Shown here piece after piece: positions 16,853-25,208 of a stretch of 64,000 bases of DNA. The stretch is from Micromonospora radicis. GTDB lineage: Bacteria; Actinomycetota; Actinomycetes; Mycobacteriales; Micromonosporaceae. Numbering within the stretch: position 1 is the stretch's first letter; each line of letters starts with the position of its first letter. The position numbers and the translations under genes are program-made. The notes below the pieces were generated by a model. It was not told the origin of the DNA. It was given only the letters and a program-made list of their open reading frames with translations, and searched no databases. The stretch covers positions 1-64,000 of the forward strand of contig NZ_QXEC01000004.1 in NCBI RefSeq assembly GCF_003583405.1, read 5' to 3'.

Positions 16853-18712
16853 TCAGCCGAAGCAGCGGGTCGGTACCACGGTGCTGCCGACGCAGTTGGT
16901 CGGCCGGTTGCCGGTGACCGCCGAGTCGCGGCTGATCTGCACCCCGTCGTTGGTGGTGAAGATGCCGCCGGGAGCCAGGTTGGCGAAGTTGTGCGCCACC
17001 TTCGACCGCTCCAGGCGGACCTCGCCGCCGAGGTTGGCGATGCCGCCGGCCACCGACGACTGCGCGACCGCCCGGTTGGCGACGATCTCGGTGTTCCGCA
17101 GGACGACGGTGCCGCCGAAGTCGGACAGCCCGCCGCCGTACAGTTCGGCGACGTTCTCCTTGACGTTGCTGTGCTCGATCACCGCGGTGGCGCCCGCGGC
17201 GACCGACAGTCCGCCGGAGGTCTGGCCGGCGGTGTTGCCGGCCACGACCACCCGCTCCAACGACAACTGGCTGTCACCGAAGATCGCCAGGCCGCCACCG
17301 TCGGTGCCGGCGTCGTTGTCGACGACCTCGCTGTTCGACAGCGTCGTGGTGCCCTCGTAGTCGAAGACGCCACCGGCGGCTCCCAGCGCCCGGTTCCGGC
17401 TGATCGTGCTCTGCCACACCCAGACCGTGCCGCCGGAGGCCGGCCGCAGCATGGTGGGCGCGCCGTTGCCGATGCCGCCACCGTTGTCGGCGCTGTTGGA
17501 TGTGATCTTCGAGTTCTCCACCCGCAGCACCCCGGCGTTGAAGACACCGCCGCCGATCCCGGCGGCGCTGCTGGTCTCGACCCGGCTCTGCGCGATCCGG
17601 GTGGTCCCGTAGTTGGCGATCGCGCCGCCGTGCCCGCCGGAGCTGTTCAGCACCAGCTGGCTGTGTTCGACGTCGGCCCGACCACCGCGCTGGACCAGCA
17701 GCCCGGCGCCGTCGCTCGGACCAGCGTCGGCCAGCGTCGACACCGCATCCGCCGCCGCGGCCGGCTTGGCGGCCTTCGCGGCCTTGGTCGCCGCTGGCTT
17801 CGCCGCGGCCGCCGGCTTGGCGCTGGCCGCCGGCTTCGCGGCCGCCGTCGGTTGTGCGGTGGCGGCCGGCTTGGCCGTGGTGCCGGCGTTGGCCGGCGGT
17901 TTGGCCGTGGCGGCGGGCTTGGCCGGTGGCTTGGCCGTGGTGCCGGCGTTGGCCGGCGGTTTGGCCGTGGCGGCGGGCTTGGCCGGTGGTTTGGCCGTGG
18001 TGCCGGCGTTGGCCGGCGGTTTGGCCGCGGTGGCGGCCTTGGGGGCGGGCTTGGCCGCCGACCCGACCGCACCGGCGGGCTTGCCCGACGGTACGACCGG
18101 CGCCTCGGCGCCGACCAGGTCGGCGGCGGTCTGCCCGCCCTTGATCGTCACGTTCTTGAGGGTGAGATGACCGTCGCGTCCGACGTTGAGGATCCGGAAG
18201 GGAGCCGCGTTCGCCGCACGGGTGATCTTCGTGTCGTCGCCCCGCAACGAGATCGACTGCCGGATCACCGGAAGTCCGTTGCCGTCGTCGGAGCGGGTGA
18301 GTTCGTAGGTGCAGCCCTTCGCCAGGTCCAGCGCGCCGCCGTGGTTGGCGTTGGCGTACGCGATGGCCTGGATGAGCTTGTCGCTGTCGCAGGGCACCGG
18401 CCGGGCCGGCTCCTTGCCGCCCCGCTCCTGCGCGCCCTTGTCGCCGGCCCAGGCGCCGGCGGGCTCGGCGCTGTCCCCGCCCTTGTCTGCCGGGCCGCCG
18501 GCGTCCTGTTTCGGCGCGGCCGCGGGTTGCGTGTCGGCGGTGCGTTCCTGGCCGCCGGACTTCTGGTCACGGGCAGCGACGCCGCCCAGCGCGGCCAGGC
18601 CGACGACACCGGTCAGCCCGGCCACGCCGGCGGCCACCCAGAGCTTGCGTCGTCGTCTACCCGGTGGGGCCGGAGGTGGCCCACCGTAGGAAATGGTCAC
18701 GTCATCGGACAT
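16853..18712 (-). CDS. Beta-helix repeat surface protein with Ala-Lys-Pro repeats (paralogue 2)
   Basis: The protein has 619 residues. It shares with the preceding paralogue the RRRRKLWVAAGVAGLTGVVG export segment, the PCDSDKLIQAIAYANANHGG module, CTYELTRSD, and the final beta-helix ending CFG. In the middle (about 215-330) it has an Ala/Lys/Pro/Thr-rich spacer with a 20-residue tandem repeat (KPPAKPAATAKPPANAGTTA), which the paralogue lacks. Such spacers often span the cell wall, so display of the beta-helix on the surface is likely. No enzyme motif was found. GGAAGG precedes the ATG with proper spacing. No sortase signal is present. Confidence 0.75.
   Translation of the reverse strand: MSDDVTISYGGPPPAPPGRRRRKLWVAAGVAGLTGVVGLAALGGVAARDQKSGGQERTADTQPAAAPKQDAGGPADKGGDSAEPAGAWAGDKGAQERGGKEPARPVPCDSDKLIQAIAYANANHGGALDLAKGCTYELTRSDDGNGLPVIRQSISLRGDDTKITRAANAAPFRILNVGRDGHLTLKNVTIKGGQTAADLVGAEAPVVPSGKPAGAVGSAAKPAPKAATAAKPPANAGTTAKPPAKPAATAKPPANAGTTAKPPAKPAATAKPPANAGTTAKPAATAQPTAAAKPAASAKPAAAAKPAATKAAKAAKPAAAADAVSTLADAGPSDGAGLLVQRGGRADVEHSQLVLNSSGGHGGAIANYGTTRIAQSRVETSSAAGIGGGVFNAGVLRVENSKITSNSADNGGGIGNGAPTMLRPASGGTVWVWQSTISRNRALGAAGGVFDYEGTTTLSNSEVVDNDAGTDGGGLAIFGDSQLSLERVVVAGNTAGQTSGGLSVAAGATAVIEHSNVKENVAELYGGGLSDFGGTVVLRNTEIVANRAVAQSSVAGGIANLGGEVRLERSKVAHNFANLAPGGIFTTNDGVQISRDSAVTGNRPTNCVGSTVVPTRCFG
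17871..18030. repeat. In-frame 60-bp tandem repeat inside beta-helix gene 2
   Basis: Units 17881-17940 and 17941-18000 differ at one base; a partial copy continues to about 18030 and 10 bases precede the first unit. The period encodes a 20-residue Ala/Lys/Pro/Thr unit. Near-identity implies recent slippage and probable length variation between strains. Confidence 0.85.
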
Positions 18713-18773
18713 AAGAGCCTTCCGCCCTTTCCTGCTACCAGAGTGGCCCGCATGGCCGAAGTCGGTGCGAGCC

Positions 18774-18843
18774 GCTACAAATAGGGTTGTAGCCTCTGAT
18801 GACCACCGTATGAGAACCTTCCTCACGAGGCGGACGTATCCGA
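18774..18843 (-). promoter_or_regulatory. Conserved upstream module of beta-helix gene 2
   Basis: The same three blocks as upstream of the paralogue occur in the same order: TCGGATA (18843-18837), TTCTCATACGGTG (18816-18804) with the same 20-nt spacing, and GCTACAA-N6-TTGTAGC (18793-18774). Conservation of blocks against diverged spacers suggests selection, though common ancestry by duplication also contributes. The rest of 18713-18963 shows no gene. Confidence 0.6.
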
Positions 18844-18963
18844 GAAAAGCCCATATTCGGCTCGGATCGGGCGTCGGTACGCCTACTCGGCGGTGCCGGT
18901 CAGACCGGCTATGAACCGGGCAAACACCGAACGACCTGCGGTGGCAGGTGGGCGGCACAGACG

Positions 18964-19016
18964 ACGGGCGGGCCCCACCGGGTGACAGTCGTCGTACCCG
19001 GTGCGGGCCCGCCCGT
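18964..19016 (-). terminator. Two-part hairpin terminator after pepP
   Basis: A perfect outer stem of 12 bp (18964-18975 with 19005-19016) continues into an inner stem of 8 bp (18976-18983 with 18996-19003). It begins 16 bases beyond the stop of the minus-strand gene ending at 19033. TTTCG flanks it. Confidence 0.75.
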
Positions 19017-19032
19017 TTCGTGCGTACTCCGG

Positions 19033-20514
19033 TCAGCCCGGCAGGCGGGGACCCGCCTCACGCTGGGCCGCCAGCCAGCTCTCCACCTCGTCGGCCTGGC
19101 GCGGCAGGCCCGCCGACAGGTTCACCGCGCCGGAGTTGGTCACCAGGACGTCGTCCTCGATCCGGATCCCGACGCCGCGCAGCTCCTCGGGGACCAGGTC
19201 GTCCTCCGGCTGGAAGTAGAGCCCCGGCTCGACGGTGAGCACGTACCCCTCGCCGAGAGCGCCGTCGCGGTAGGTCTCCTTGCGCGCGTTCGAGCAGTCG
19301 TGCACGTCGATGCCGAGCATGTGCCCGAACCCGTGCAGCGTCCAGCGGCGGTAGACGGTGGACTTCTCGTCCATCGCCTCGTCCACGCTCACCGGCAGCA
19401 GCCCCAGGTCGGCCAGCCCTTCGGCGAGCACCCGCATGCAGGTCAGGTGGACGTCCTTGAACTTCACTCCGGGCCGGATCGCGTCGATCCCGGCCTGCTG
19501 CGAGGCGTACACGATGTCGTAGACCTGCCGCTGCAGGGCGGTGAACCGGCCGTTGACCGGCAGCACCCGGGTCACGTCGGCGGTGTAGAGGTTGGCGCCC
19601 TCCACGCCCATGTCCATCAGCAGCAGCTCACCCGGCCGGGTGACGCCGTGGTTGTGCACCCAGTGCAGGATCGTGGCGTGCTCGCCGGCACCGACGATCG
19701 AGCCGTAGCCGACGTCGTTGCCGTCGTGCCGGGCCCGCAGCGCGAAGATCCCCTCCAGCAGTCGCTCGGAGACGCCACGGTCGGCCGGCAGCACCCGCGC
19801 CACGTCCTCGAAGCCGCGTACGGTGGCGTCGATCGCGTCCTGCAGCTGGGCGATCTCCCACTCGTCCTTGACCAGCTTCTGCTCGGAGATGGCGATGGCC
19901 AGTTCCCGGTCGCGGGCCGGCTGGCCCTCCGCCCGGGGGCCGTCGTACGGGCGCACCGCGGCATCCACCCGGGTGTCGAAGCCGCGCAGCACCCGGGTCC
20001 GCCCCGGCGCCAGCTCGGCCAGCGCCGCGTCCAGCTCGGTCAGGTCGGCGGTGGGCAGCCCCAGTTCGGTCGACTTCTCGGTAAGCGTGTGCCGTCGGCC
20101 CACCCACAGCTCGCCGTGCCGGCTGCGGAAGAACTCGTCGTTCTCCCGCGAACTGCGCGGTCGCATGTACAGGATGGCGTCGTGACCCGAGCCGTTGGGC
20201 CGCAGCACCAGCACGCTGTCCGGATCGTGGTCACCGGTCAGGTACGCGAAGTCGCTGCCCGGGCGGAACCGGTACTCGGTGTCGTTGGCGCGTACCTTCT
20301 CGCCGCCGGTGGGGATCACCAGCGTCTCGCCCGGGAACGCGGCGGAGAGGGCGGAGCGGCGCTTGGCGTAGTTCGGCACCTCCGGGCGGGGGCCGACCGG
20401 CAGCGTGGTGTCCCGCCACCCCTGCCGCATGAACGACAGGAACGCCGGTGGGAAGTCCGGGTCGTGCGACTCGGTGCCGTCGTCCGGCTTGCCGTCGGTG
20501 CGCTCCTCGGTCAT
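19033..20514 (-). CDS. pepP: Xaa-Pro aminopeptidase (M24B)
   Basis: The protein has 493 residues. An N-terminal aminopeptidase-P domain (FMRQGWRDTTLP, NYAKRRSALS, YRFRPGSDFAYLTGDHDPD) precedes a pita-bread metallopeptidase domain. The dinuclear metal ligands are visible as Asp in LLMDMGVEG, Asp in YTADVTRV, His in HGFGHMLGIDVHD, Glu in LTVEPGLYF and Glu in GIRIEDDV. It should remove N-terminal residues preceding proline in the cytoplasm; no signal peptide is present. GAGAGGAG precedes the ATG. It is divergent from asnB with a 178-bp gap, and its terminator is clear. The assignment is firm. Confidence 0.92.
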   Translation of the reverse strand: MTEERTDGKPDDGTESHDPDFPPAFLSFMRQGWRDTTLPVGPRPEVPNYAKRRSALSAAFPGETLVIPTGGEKVRANDTEYRFRPGSDFAYLTGDHDPDSVLVLRPNGSGHDAILYMRPRSSRENDEFFRSRHGELWVGRRHTLTEKSTELGLPTADLTELDAALAELAPGRTRVLRGFDTRVDAAVRPYDGPRAEGQPARDRELAIAISEQKLVKDEWEIAQLQDAIDATVRGFEDVARVLPADRGVSERLLEGIFALRARHDGNDVGYGSIVGAGEHATILHWVHNHGVTRPGELLLMDMGVEGANLYTADVTRVLPVNGRFTALQRQVYDIVYASQQAGIDAIRPGVKFKDVHLTCMRVLAEGLADLGLLPVSVDEAMDEKSTVYRRWTLHGFGHMLGIDVHDCSNARKETYRDGALGEGYVLTVEPGLYFQPEDDLVPEELRGVGIRIEDDVLVTNSGAVNLSAGLPRQADEVESWLAAQREAGPRLPG

Positions 20515-20692
20515 GCCCCGCTCCTCTCGTGTCACTGCTGGCCCCGACGGTACCGCGAAACCGGTTCGCCCCGACTCCGGCGGTCCCGCCCGACGCCGTC
20601 GAGCAGGCGCTTCCCGCCGCCGTGACCGACCGGTCGGGGCGAGCCCGCCCGTGCCGCGACGCCCGATCCGTACGCGTGGAAGGATGACCACC

Positions 20693-22654
20693 ATGTGCGG
20701 ACTCCTGGCTTTTTTCAGTGCGCGCGGCGACGCCGCCGCCCACCGCGACAGCATCGCCGGAGCGTTGGAGTGCCTGCACCACCGCGGCCCGGACGAGACC
20801 GGTGTCGAGGTGGTCGGGGACGCCACCGGCCAGTACGCGGACGGAGTGTTCGCCCACAAGCGGCTGGCGATCATCGACGTCGCGCTCAGCCACGAGCCGC
20901 TGCCGTACGCCGACGGGCGCTACCTGCTCACCTTCAACGGCGAGATCTACAACTACATCGAGCTGCGTGAGGAGCTGATCCGCGAGCACGGGGCGCGGTT
21001 CGCCACCAACGGCGACGGCGAGGTGATCGTCGCCGGCTACCACTACTGGGGCGAGCAGGTGCTCACCCGGCTGCGCGGCATGTTCGCCTTCGTCATCTGG
21101 GACCGGCAGACGCGCCGGGCGTTCGGCGCCCGCGACTACTACGGCATCAAGCCGCTGCACTACCTGGAGACGGCCGACGGGCTCTACCTCGCCTCGGAGA
21201 AGAAGGCCCTGCTGCCCTTCGCGCAGTCCGCGCACGTCGGTGACGCCGGGGTGGACACGGCGAACCTCAGCCACTACCTGACCCTGCAGTACGTGCCCGA
21301 GCCGGGCACGCTGCACCAGCAGATCAGCCGGATCGGGTCGGGCGAGTACCTGACCTGGACGCCCGGCGGGCGCATCGACGTACGCCGCTGGTATCGCCCG
21401 GTGTTCCGGCCCGCCCCGGTCTCCGACGAGCAGAAGCTGTACCACGAGATCCGGGAGACGCTGCGCGAGAGCGTACGCATGCACATGCGCTCGGACGTAC
21501 CGGTCGGTTCGTTCCTGTCCAGCGGGATCGACTCCACCGCTGTGGTGGCGCTGGCGCGCGAGTTCAACCCGAACATCCTCACCTTCACCGTCGGCTACGA
21601 CGTGCCGGGCTACTCGGAGATCGACGTGGCCCAGGAGTCGGCCCGGCATCTCGACGTGACCACGATCCCGACCAAGATCGGGCCGCAGGACATGATCGAC
21701 GCGCTGCCGAAGATCGTCTGGCACCTGGACGACCCGGTGGCCGACCCGGCGCTGGTGCCGCTCTACTTCGTCGCGAAGAAGGCCGCCGAGCACGTCACCG
21801 TGGTGCTCTCCGGTGAGGGCGCCGACGAGTTCTTCGGTGGGTACACCATCTACCGTGAGCCGCTCTCCCTCAGCGGCGTCAACGGGCTGCCGGGCGGGGT
21901 GCAGAAGGGCCTGCGGGCGGTCTCCAAGGCGATCCCGCAGGGCGTCAAGGGCAAGAGCTTCCTGGAGCGCGGCACCACCCCGATCGAGGAGCGCTACTAC
22001 GGCAACGCCCGGATGTTCACCGAGGAGGAGAAGCAGCACCTGTTGCGCCGCTACGACCCCTCGGTGCGCTACACCGACGTCACCGCGCCGATCTACGCCG
22101 AGTGCACCGAGCTGGACGACGTCACCAAGATGCAGTACGTCGACCTGTACACCTGGCTGCGCGGGGACATCCTGGTCAAGGCCGACCGCATCTCCATGGC
22201 GCACTCGCTGGAGGTCCGGGTGCCGTTCCTCGACCGCGAGGTCTTCGAGGTGGCGGCGAAGATCCCGGTCGACCTGAAGTTGCCGCCGCGCTCGGACGCC
22301 ACCAAGTACGCCATGCGCCAGGCGTTGCAGGGCGTGGTGCCGCCGGCCATCGTCAACCGCAAGAAGCTGGGCTTCCCGACCCCCACCCGGGTCTGGCTGC
22401 GCGGCGAGATGTACGAGTGGGCCCGGCACGTGCTGACCACCTCCGGCGCCGGTGAACTGCTCGACCTGTCGTACGCGCTGCGGCTGCTGGAGGAGCACAA
22501 GCGGGAGGAGTTCGACCACTCCCGCAAGGTGTGGACGGTGCTGATCTTCTGCATCTGGCACGCCATCTTCGTGGCCAAGACCCTCGACCCGGGCATCCAG
22601 CGCAACCAGTCCGCCCTGCTCACCAAGCCCGTCGTCGGCTCCATGGTGCGCTGA
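20693..22654 (+). CDS. asnB: Glutamine-hydrolysing asparagine synthetase
   Basis: The protein has 653 residues. Met is followed directly by Cys2 (MCGLLAFF), the Ntn glutaminase nucleophile, which fixes this start rather than the in-frame ATG 9 bases earlier; AAGGA is 9 nt upstream. Class II amidotransferase motifs HHRGPDETG and FNGEIYNY are followed by the synthetase domain with SSGIDST (PP-loop) and GEGADEFFGGY. It makes asparagine from aspartate, glutamine and ATP. Similar enzymes in actinomycetes can also amidate cell-wall or secondary-metabolite precursors, which cannot be excluded. The 3' end carries a repeat that includes the stop codon region. Confidence 0.92.
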   Translation: MCGLLAFFSARGDAAAHRDSIAGALECLHHRGPDETGVEVVGDATGQYADGVFAHKRLAIIDVALSHEPLPYADGRYLLTFNGEIYNYIELREELIREHGARFATNGDGEVIVAGYHYWGEQVLTRLRGMFAFVIWDRQTRRAFGARDYYGIKPLHYLETADGLYLASEKKALLPFAQSAHVGDAGVDTANLSHYLTLQYVPEPGTLHQQISRIGSGEYLTWTPGGRIDVRRWYRPVFRPAPVSDEQKLYHEIRETLRESVRMHMRSDVPVGSFLSSGIDSTAVVALAREFNPNILTFTVGYDVPGYSEIDVAQESARHLDVTTIPTKIGPQDMIDALPKIVWHLDDPVADPALVPLYFVAKKAAEHVTVVLSGEGADEFFGGYTIYREPLSLSGVNGLPGGVQKGLRAVSKAIPQGVKGKSFLERGTTPIEERYYGNARMFTEEEKQHLLRRYDPSVRYTDVTAPIYAECTELDDVTKMQYVDLYTWLRGDILVKADRISMAHSLEVRVPFLDREVFEVAAKIPVDLKLPPRSDATKYAMRQALQGVVPPAIVNRKKLGFPTPTRVWLRGEMYEWARHVLTTSGAGELLDLSYALRLLEEHKREEFDHSRKVWTVLIFCIWHAIFVAKTLDPGIQRNQSALLTKPVVGSMVR

Positions 22655-22701
22655 GCCGGACGGTGCGCCGAGCCGGAAGCTGGTGCGCCGAGCCGGAAGC
22701 G
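22645..22701. repeat. Tandem duplication across the asnB stop
   Basis: The last codons plus stop (GGTGCGCTGAGCCGGA, 22645-22660) are repeated as two 20-bp units (22662-22681, 22682-22701) in which TGA has become CGA. The first-to-second offset is 17 bp and the next 20 bp. Confidence 0.75.
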
Positions 22702-22723
22702 GATGGGCGCGAACGGACAAGCG

Positions 22724-22751
22724 GAAGGGGGCCCCGGTCGGGGCCCCCTTC
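22724..22751. terminator. Bidirectional hairpin terminator between asnB and the LPMO gene
   Basis: A perfect 12-bp stem (22724-22735 with 22740-22751) encloses a GGTC loop between two convergent genes. A-rich and T-rich bases at the stem feet give it terminator character in both directions. Confidence 0.8.
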
Positions 22752-22764
22752 GTGGTGCTGGTGA

Positions 22765-23859
22765 TCAGCTGGCGGCGCAGGCGATCGTGGGCGACGAGTT
22801 GGTGCCGCTGGCAAGGAAGCCGAAGCTCGTGCTGCCGTTGACACCGAGGTTCCCGTTGTAGGACACGTTGCGGGCCGTCACCGACGATCCGGACGTGGTG
22901 TGCGTCGCGTTCCAGACCTGGCTGATCTGCTGGCCACCGGCCAGGGTCCAGGTCGCGGCCCAGCCGTTCAACGGCGCGGTACCGGTGTTCCGGATCTCCA
23001 CCTCACCCTGGAACCCACCGGACCAGCTGTTGGTCACCCGGAGAGTGGCCGAGCAGCCGCTGTTGCCGGCGGGCGGCGGGGTGGTCGGCGGCGCGGTGGT
23101 CGGCGGCGGCGTGGTGGGCGGCGGCGTGGTGGGCGGCGGGTTGGTGCCGCCACCGATGCCGGTCACCTCACCGTTGCCACCGTCGAACACCACGTCGGAG
23201 CAGCCGAAGAAGTTCTCCTGGCTGTCCGAGCGGACCCACCGGGAGTAGATGATGTGCTGGCCGCTCTTGTTCGCCGGCAGGGTGCCGGTGAAGTAGTAGT
23301 GGCCGTCGTTGGTGCCGACCGCGCCGCGCTGCGGCGGGTTGGTCACCGTGAGGAACGGCTGCTCCTCCAGGTCACTCCAGGCCAGCGGACGGTTCGGGCT
23401 CCAGCTGTTCTTGGTCACGTAGAAGTAGAACGTGCCCGGGTGGTGCGCCCAGTTGCTGTACCGGAACTCGATGGACCGACCCGCGGTCAGGTGGGTCAGC
23501 GGCCAGTCGTTACGGGCCAGGTCGTAGCCGCGGAAGCCGGTGGCGCCGCCGCTGCACAGCTGGCCGTCGGGGATGAAACCGGTGGTGCGGCCGTTGGCGT
23601 CGGAACGCAGCACGCTGAACCAGTTGTAGAGCGAGTTGGCGCCGCTCTGGGCGACCGCGGCCGCGCAGGCCGGGTTCTGCGGACGGATCTCGCCGGTGGG
23701 GGAGAGGCCGTCGCGCCAACAGAGGTAGGTACGGGCGCCCGGCGTCATCGCCGCGCCGTGCGCGGCGGCCGGTTCGGGGCTGGCGGTCACGGCGACGACC
23801 GCGCTCGCGGCGAGGGTGACGGCCGCGAAGAACATCGCGGCCAGACGAGGTCGGTGCAC
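22765..23859 (-). CDS. Secreted AA10 lytic polysaccharide monooxygenase with CBM2
   Basis: The protein has 364 residues. GTG is chosen as start because AGGAGA precedes it. A signal peptide (about 1-33) ends before HGAAMTPGARTYLC, so the mature protein begins with His34, the first ligand of the copper histidine brace. The AA10 domain runs to about 210, with NWAHHPGTFYFYVTK and FGCSDVVFDGG typical of cellulose or chitin oxidising LPMOs. A Pro/Thr linker (PPPTTPPPTT) leads to a C-terminal CBM2 (about 262-364) with WSGGFQGEVEIRN and NGWAATWTL. It oxidatively cleaves crystalline polysaccharide outside the cell. Convergent with asnB. Confidence 0.93.
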   Translation of the reverse strand: MHRPRLAAMFFAAVTLAASAVVAVTASPEPAAAHGAAMTPGARTYLCWRDGLSPTGEIRPQNPACAAAVAQSGANSLYNWFSVLRSDANGRTTGFIPDGQLCSGGATGFRGYDLARNDWPLTHLTAGRSIEFRYSNWAHHPGTFYFYVTKNSWSPNRPLAWSDLEEQPFLTVTNPPQRGAVGTNDGHYYFTGTLPANKSGQHIIYSRWVRSDSQENFFGCSDVVFDGGNGEVTGIGGGTNPPPTTPPPTTPPPTTAPPTTPPPAGNSGCSATLRVTNSWSGGFQGEVEIRNTGTAPLNGWAATWTLAGGQQISQVWNATHTTSGSSVTARNVSYNGNLGVNGSTSFGFLASGTNSSPTIACAAS

Positions 23860-24255
23860 AGGGTTCTCCTGACTCGCGGGGCACACCGGTCGGTGGCCCC
23901 GGCGGAACGAGCAGGGTGGCGAGGTATGGCCGCCCTGCTCTGCGGGCGGATGCGATCGATGCGGCTACCTGCGCCCAGGGCGGATAGCCCGACGGGCGGG
24001 TGCCGTCAGTAGTCGGTCGACGCGTGAATGCCCTCGCGTGCGGTGAACCCGGCGCCGGTGACGTGCAGCCCCACGCCACCCGGCACCCCTATCCCAACAC
24101 GACCGGCGCGCCCGACGCAATAGCCATCTCTCGATACCCGGCCGCGCTGGTGGCGCGCGTGGTCGACCGGCCGCCAATACCGTGGCTTGCCCGCCCGGTC
24201 GGTGCGCGCTGTGCCAGCCTGGGCATCACGGACGGGCGACGGAGGGAAGCTGACG
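23860..24255. promoter_or_regulatory. Divergent intergenic region of LPMO and sugar kinase genes
   Basis: The 396 bp hold no supported gene. A near-perfect 12-bp inverted repeat (23909-23920 with 23929-23940, loop 8, outer arm GAGCAGGG) lies about 50 bp upstream of the LPMO start and could be an operator or a leader hairpin. I did not find a CebR-type TGGGAGCGCTCCCA site. Confidence 0.4.
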
Positions 24256-25191
24256 ATGGGATACGCGGTGGTGCTCGGCGAGGCACTCGTCGACCTGCTC
24301 GACAGCGAGTGTGCCGGCGTGCCGGTCTACCGGCAGGCCATCGGTGGTGGCCCACTGAACGTCGCCGTCGGCATCGCCCGGCTCGGCGGCGCGGTGCAGT
24401 TCGTCGGCTCCCTCGGTGACGACGCGCTGGCCAAGCGGATCCGCACCTTCCTCACCACCGCCGGGGTCGGTCTGGCCGGGGCGGTCACCGCCGCCGCACC
24501 GACCACGCTGGCCGTGGCCACCTTCTCCGGTACGGAACCGGACTTCCGGTTCTACGGCGAGCCGCCGTCGTACGCCCTGCTCACCCCGGAAGACCTCGAC
24601 CCCGCGCTGGTCGAGGGGGCCGACGTGCTCTACTGCGGTTCGATCGTGCTGCTCGCGCCGACCACCCTCGCGGCGGCCCGGCGGGCCTGGTCGCTGACGC
24701 CCCGCCTGCGGGTGTTCGACCCCAACGTCCGGCCCCGGCTGCTGTCCGGCCCGGCGGCGCTGGCCGGGCTGCGCCGGGTGGTCGCCGAGTTCGCCGCCAG
24801 CGCACACCTGGTCAAGCTCAGCGCCGCCGACGCCGCGCTGCTCTATCCCGGTGAGCCGGTCGAGTCGGTGGCGGCCTACCTGCGCGAGTTGGGCGCCGGC
24901 ACGGTCGTGGTAACCCTGGGTGCCGCCGGTGCGGTGGTGGCCGCCGCCGGCGCCGATCCGGTACGCGTACCCGCGCCGAAGGTGGCCGCGGTCGACGCCA
25001 CCGGTGCCGGGGACTCGGTGCTGGCCGCGCTCGTCGCCGACCTGCTCGTCGAGGGTGAGCCGACCGAACCGGCCGGCTGGGACGAGCGGGTCGCCTTCGC
25101 CCTGCGGGTCGCCGGGCTGGTCTGCGAGCGGCCCGGGGGCGCCATCGCCATGCCCACCCGGGCCGAGGTGGCCGAGCGGTTCACCAGCTGA
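24256..25191 (+). CDS. PfkB-family carbohydrate kinase (fructokinase-like)
   Basis: The protein has 311 residues, the usual length. The N-terminal ribokinase motif is GGGPLNVAVGIARLGG (about residues 35-50) and the C-terminal motif is DATGAGDSVLA with catalytic base Asp253. It phosphorylates a sugar with ATP; fructose, 2-keto-3-deoxygluconate or ribose are possible, and the sequence alone does not decide. GGAGGG precedes the ATG. It stands alone and converges with the MBL hydrolase gene, with only 13 bp between stop codons. Confidence 0.85.
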   Translation: MGYAVVLGEALVDLLDSECAGVPVYRQAIGGGPLNVAVGIARLGGAVQFVGSLGDDALAKRIRTFLTTAGVGLAGAVTAAAPTTLAVATFSGTEPDFRFYGEPPSYALLTPEDLDPALVEGADVLYCGSIVLLAPTTLAAARRAWSLTPRLRVFDPNVRPRLLSGPAALAGLRRVVAEFAASAHLVKLSAADAALLYPGEPVESVAAYLRELGAGTVVVTLGAAGAVVAAAGADPVRVPAPKVAAVDATGAGDSVLAALVADLLVEGEPTEPAGWDERVAFALRVAGLVCERPGGAIAMPTRAEVAERFTS

Positions 25192-25208
25192 GCGCGGCGC
25201 CCGCTCAG
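25188..25208. terminator. Small palindrome built from two convergent stop codons
   Basis: CTGAGCG (25188-25194) and CGCTCAG (25202-25208) form a 7-bp stem with a 7-base loop. The arms contain the stop of the kinase gene and, on the other strand, the stop of the MBL gene. It may terminate both; the stem is short. Confidence 0.4.

Noticed and set aside
23860..24255. CebR-type operator controlling the LPMO gene
   Set aside because: No TGGGAGCGCTCCCA-like sequence was found; only an unrelated inverted repeat is present.
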